A stretch of 5,711 bases of DNA from DASPXY01 sp038227745 (GTDB taxonomy: Bacteria > Planctomycetota > Planctomycetia > Gemmatales > Gemmataceae): assembly GCA_038227745.1 (NCBI GenBank), contig JBBRPS010000674.1:1-5711 (forward strand). Direction: 5' to 3'. Position 1 is the first letter of the stretch, and each line of letters opens with the position of its first letter. Positions 5,708-5,711 of this stretch are shown here, one piece after another. Below the pieces are notes generated by a model. That model did no database searches and was not told the origin of the DNA. It saw only the letters and a program-made list of their open reading frames with translations. The position numbers were made by a program, and so were the translations under genes.

Positions 5708-5711
5708 GGCA

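Overview
This GC-rich window carries four protein genes, all on the minus strand. In transcription order (right to left) they are: a membrane protein with a zinc ribbon and a bacterial PH-like domain (5707-4982), a stand-alone receiver-domain response regulator (4833-4453), a CHASE3-HAMP-PAS sensor histidine kinase (4341-2332), and a 616-residue AI-2E-family (PerM-like) membrane protein with a fused cytoplasmic C-terminal module (2026-176). No plus-strand gene is convincing; the long plus-strand ORFs are antisense shadows typical of high-GC DNA. No tRNA, rRNA, CRISPR array or transposase gene was seen.

The organism is probably a planctomycete, perhaps Gemmata-like. This is inference from high GC, the short intergenic 'aaatccg' type repeats, large palindromic intergenic elements, and the style of the proteins. 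No phylogenetic marker gene is present, so this is moderate confidence at best.

Region by region: 1-175 is non-coding and holds two strong inverted repeats just downstream of the AI-2E gene, one with perfect 33-bp arms and one C/G-rich with 15-bp arms and one mismatch. 176-2026 is the AI-2E gene. 2027-2331 is a 305-bp intergenic region with a perfect 28-bp-arm palindrome, short AAATCCG-like repeats on both sides of it, and a candidate sigma70-like promoter upstream of it. 2332-4341 is the kinase. Its last ~30 residues are Arg/Pro/Gly-rich and look out of frame, while the next frame continues into a receiver-like start (ALVIEDH) that stops soon after. 4342-4452 and 4834-4981 are short gaps, each with a hairpin.

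The response regulator followed by the kinase, 111 bp apart and in the same direction, probably form a two-component phosphorelay. The kinase senses through a periplasmic CHASE3-like helical domain and a PAS domain, and the DivK-like receiver is its likely partner. No output domain or obvious target is in the window. The PH-domain protein and the AI-2E-family protein have no evident functional link to that pair beyond shared strand.

The points most worth a second look are the two long, perfect palindromes flanking the AI-2E gene, the probable frameshift and lost receiver at the kinase C-terminus, and the B12-binding-like module, lacking the cobalamin-ligating histidine motif, fused to the AI-2E transporter.
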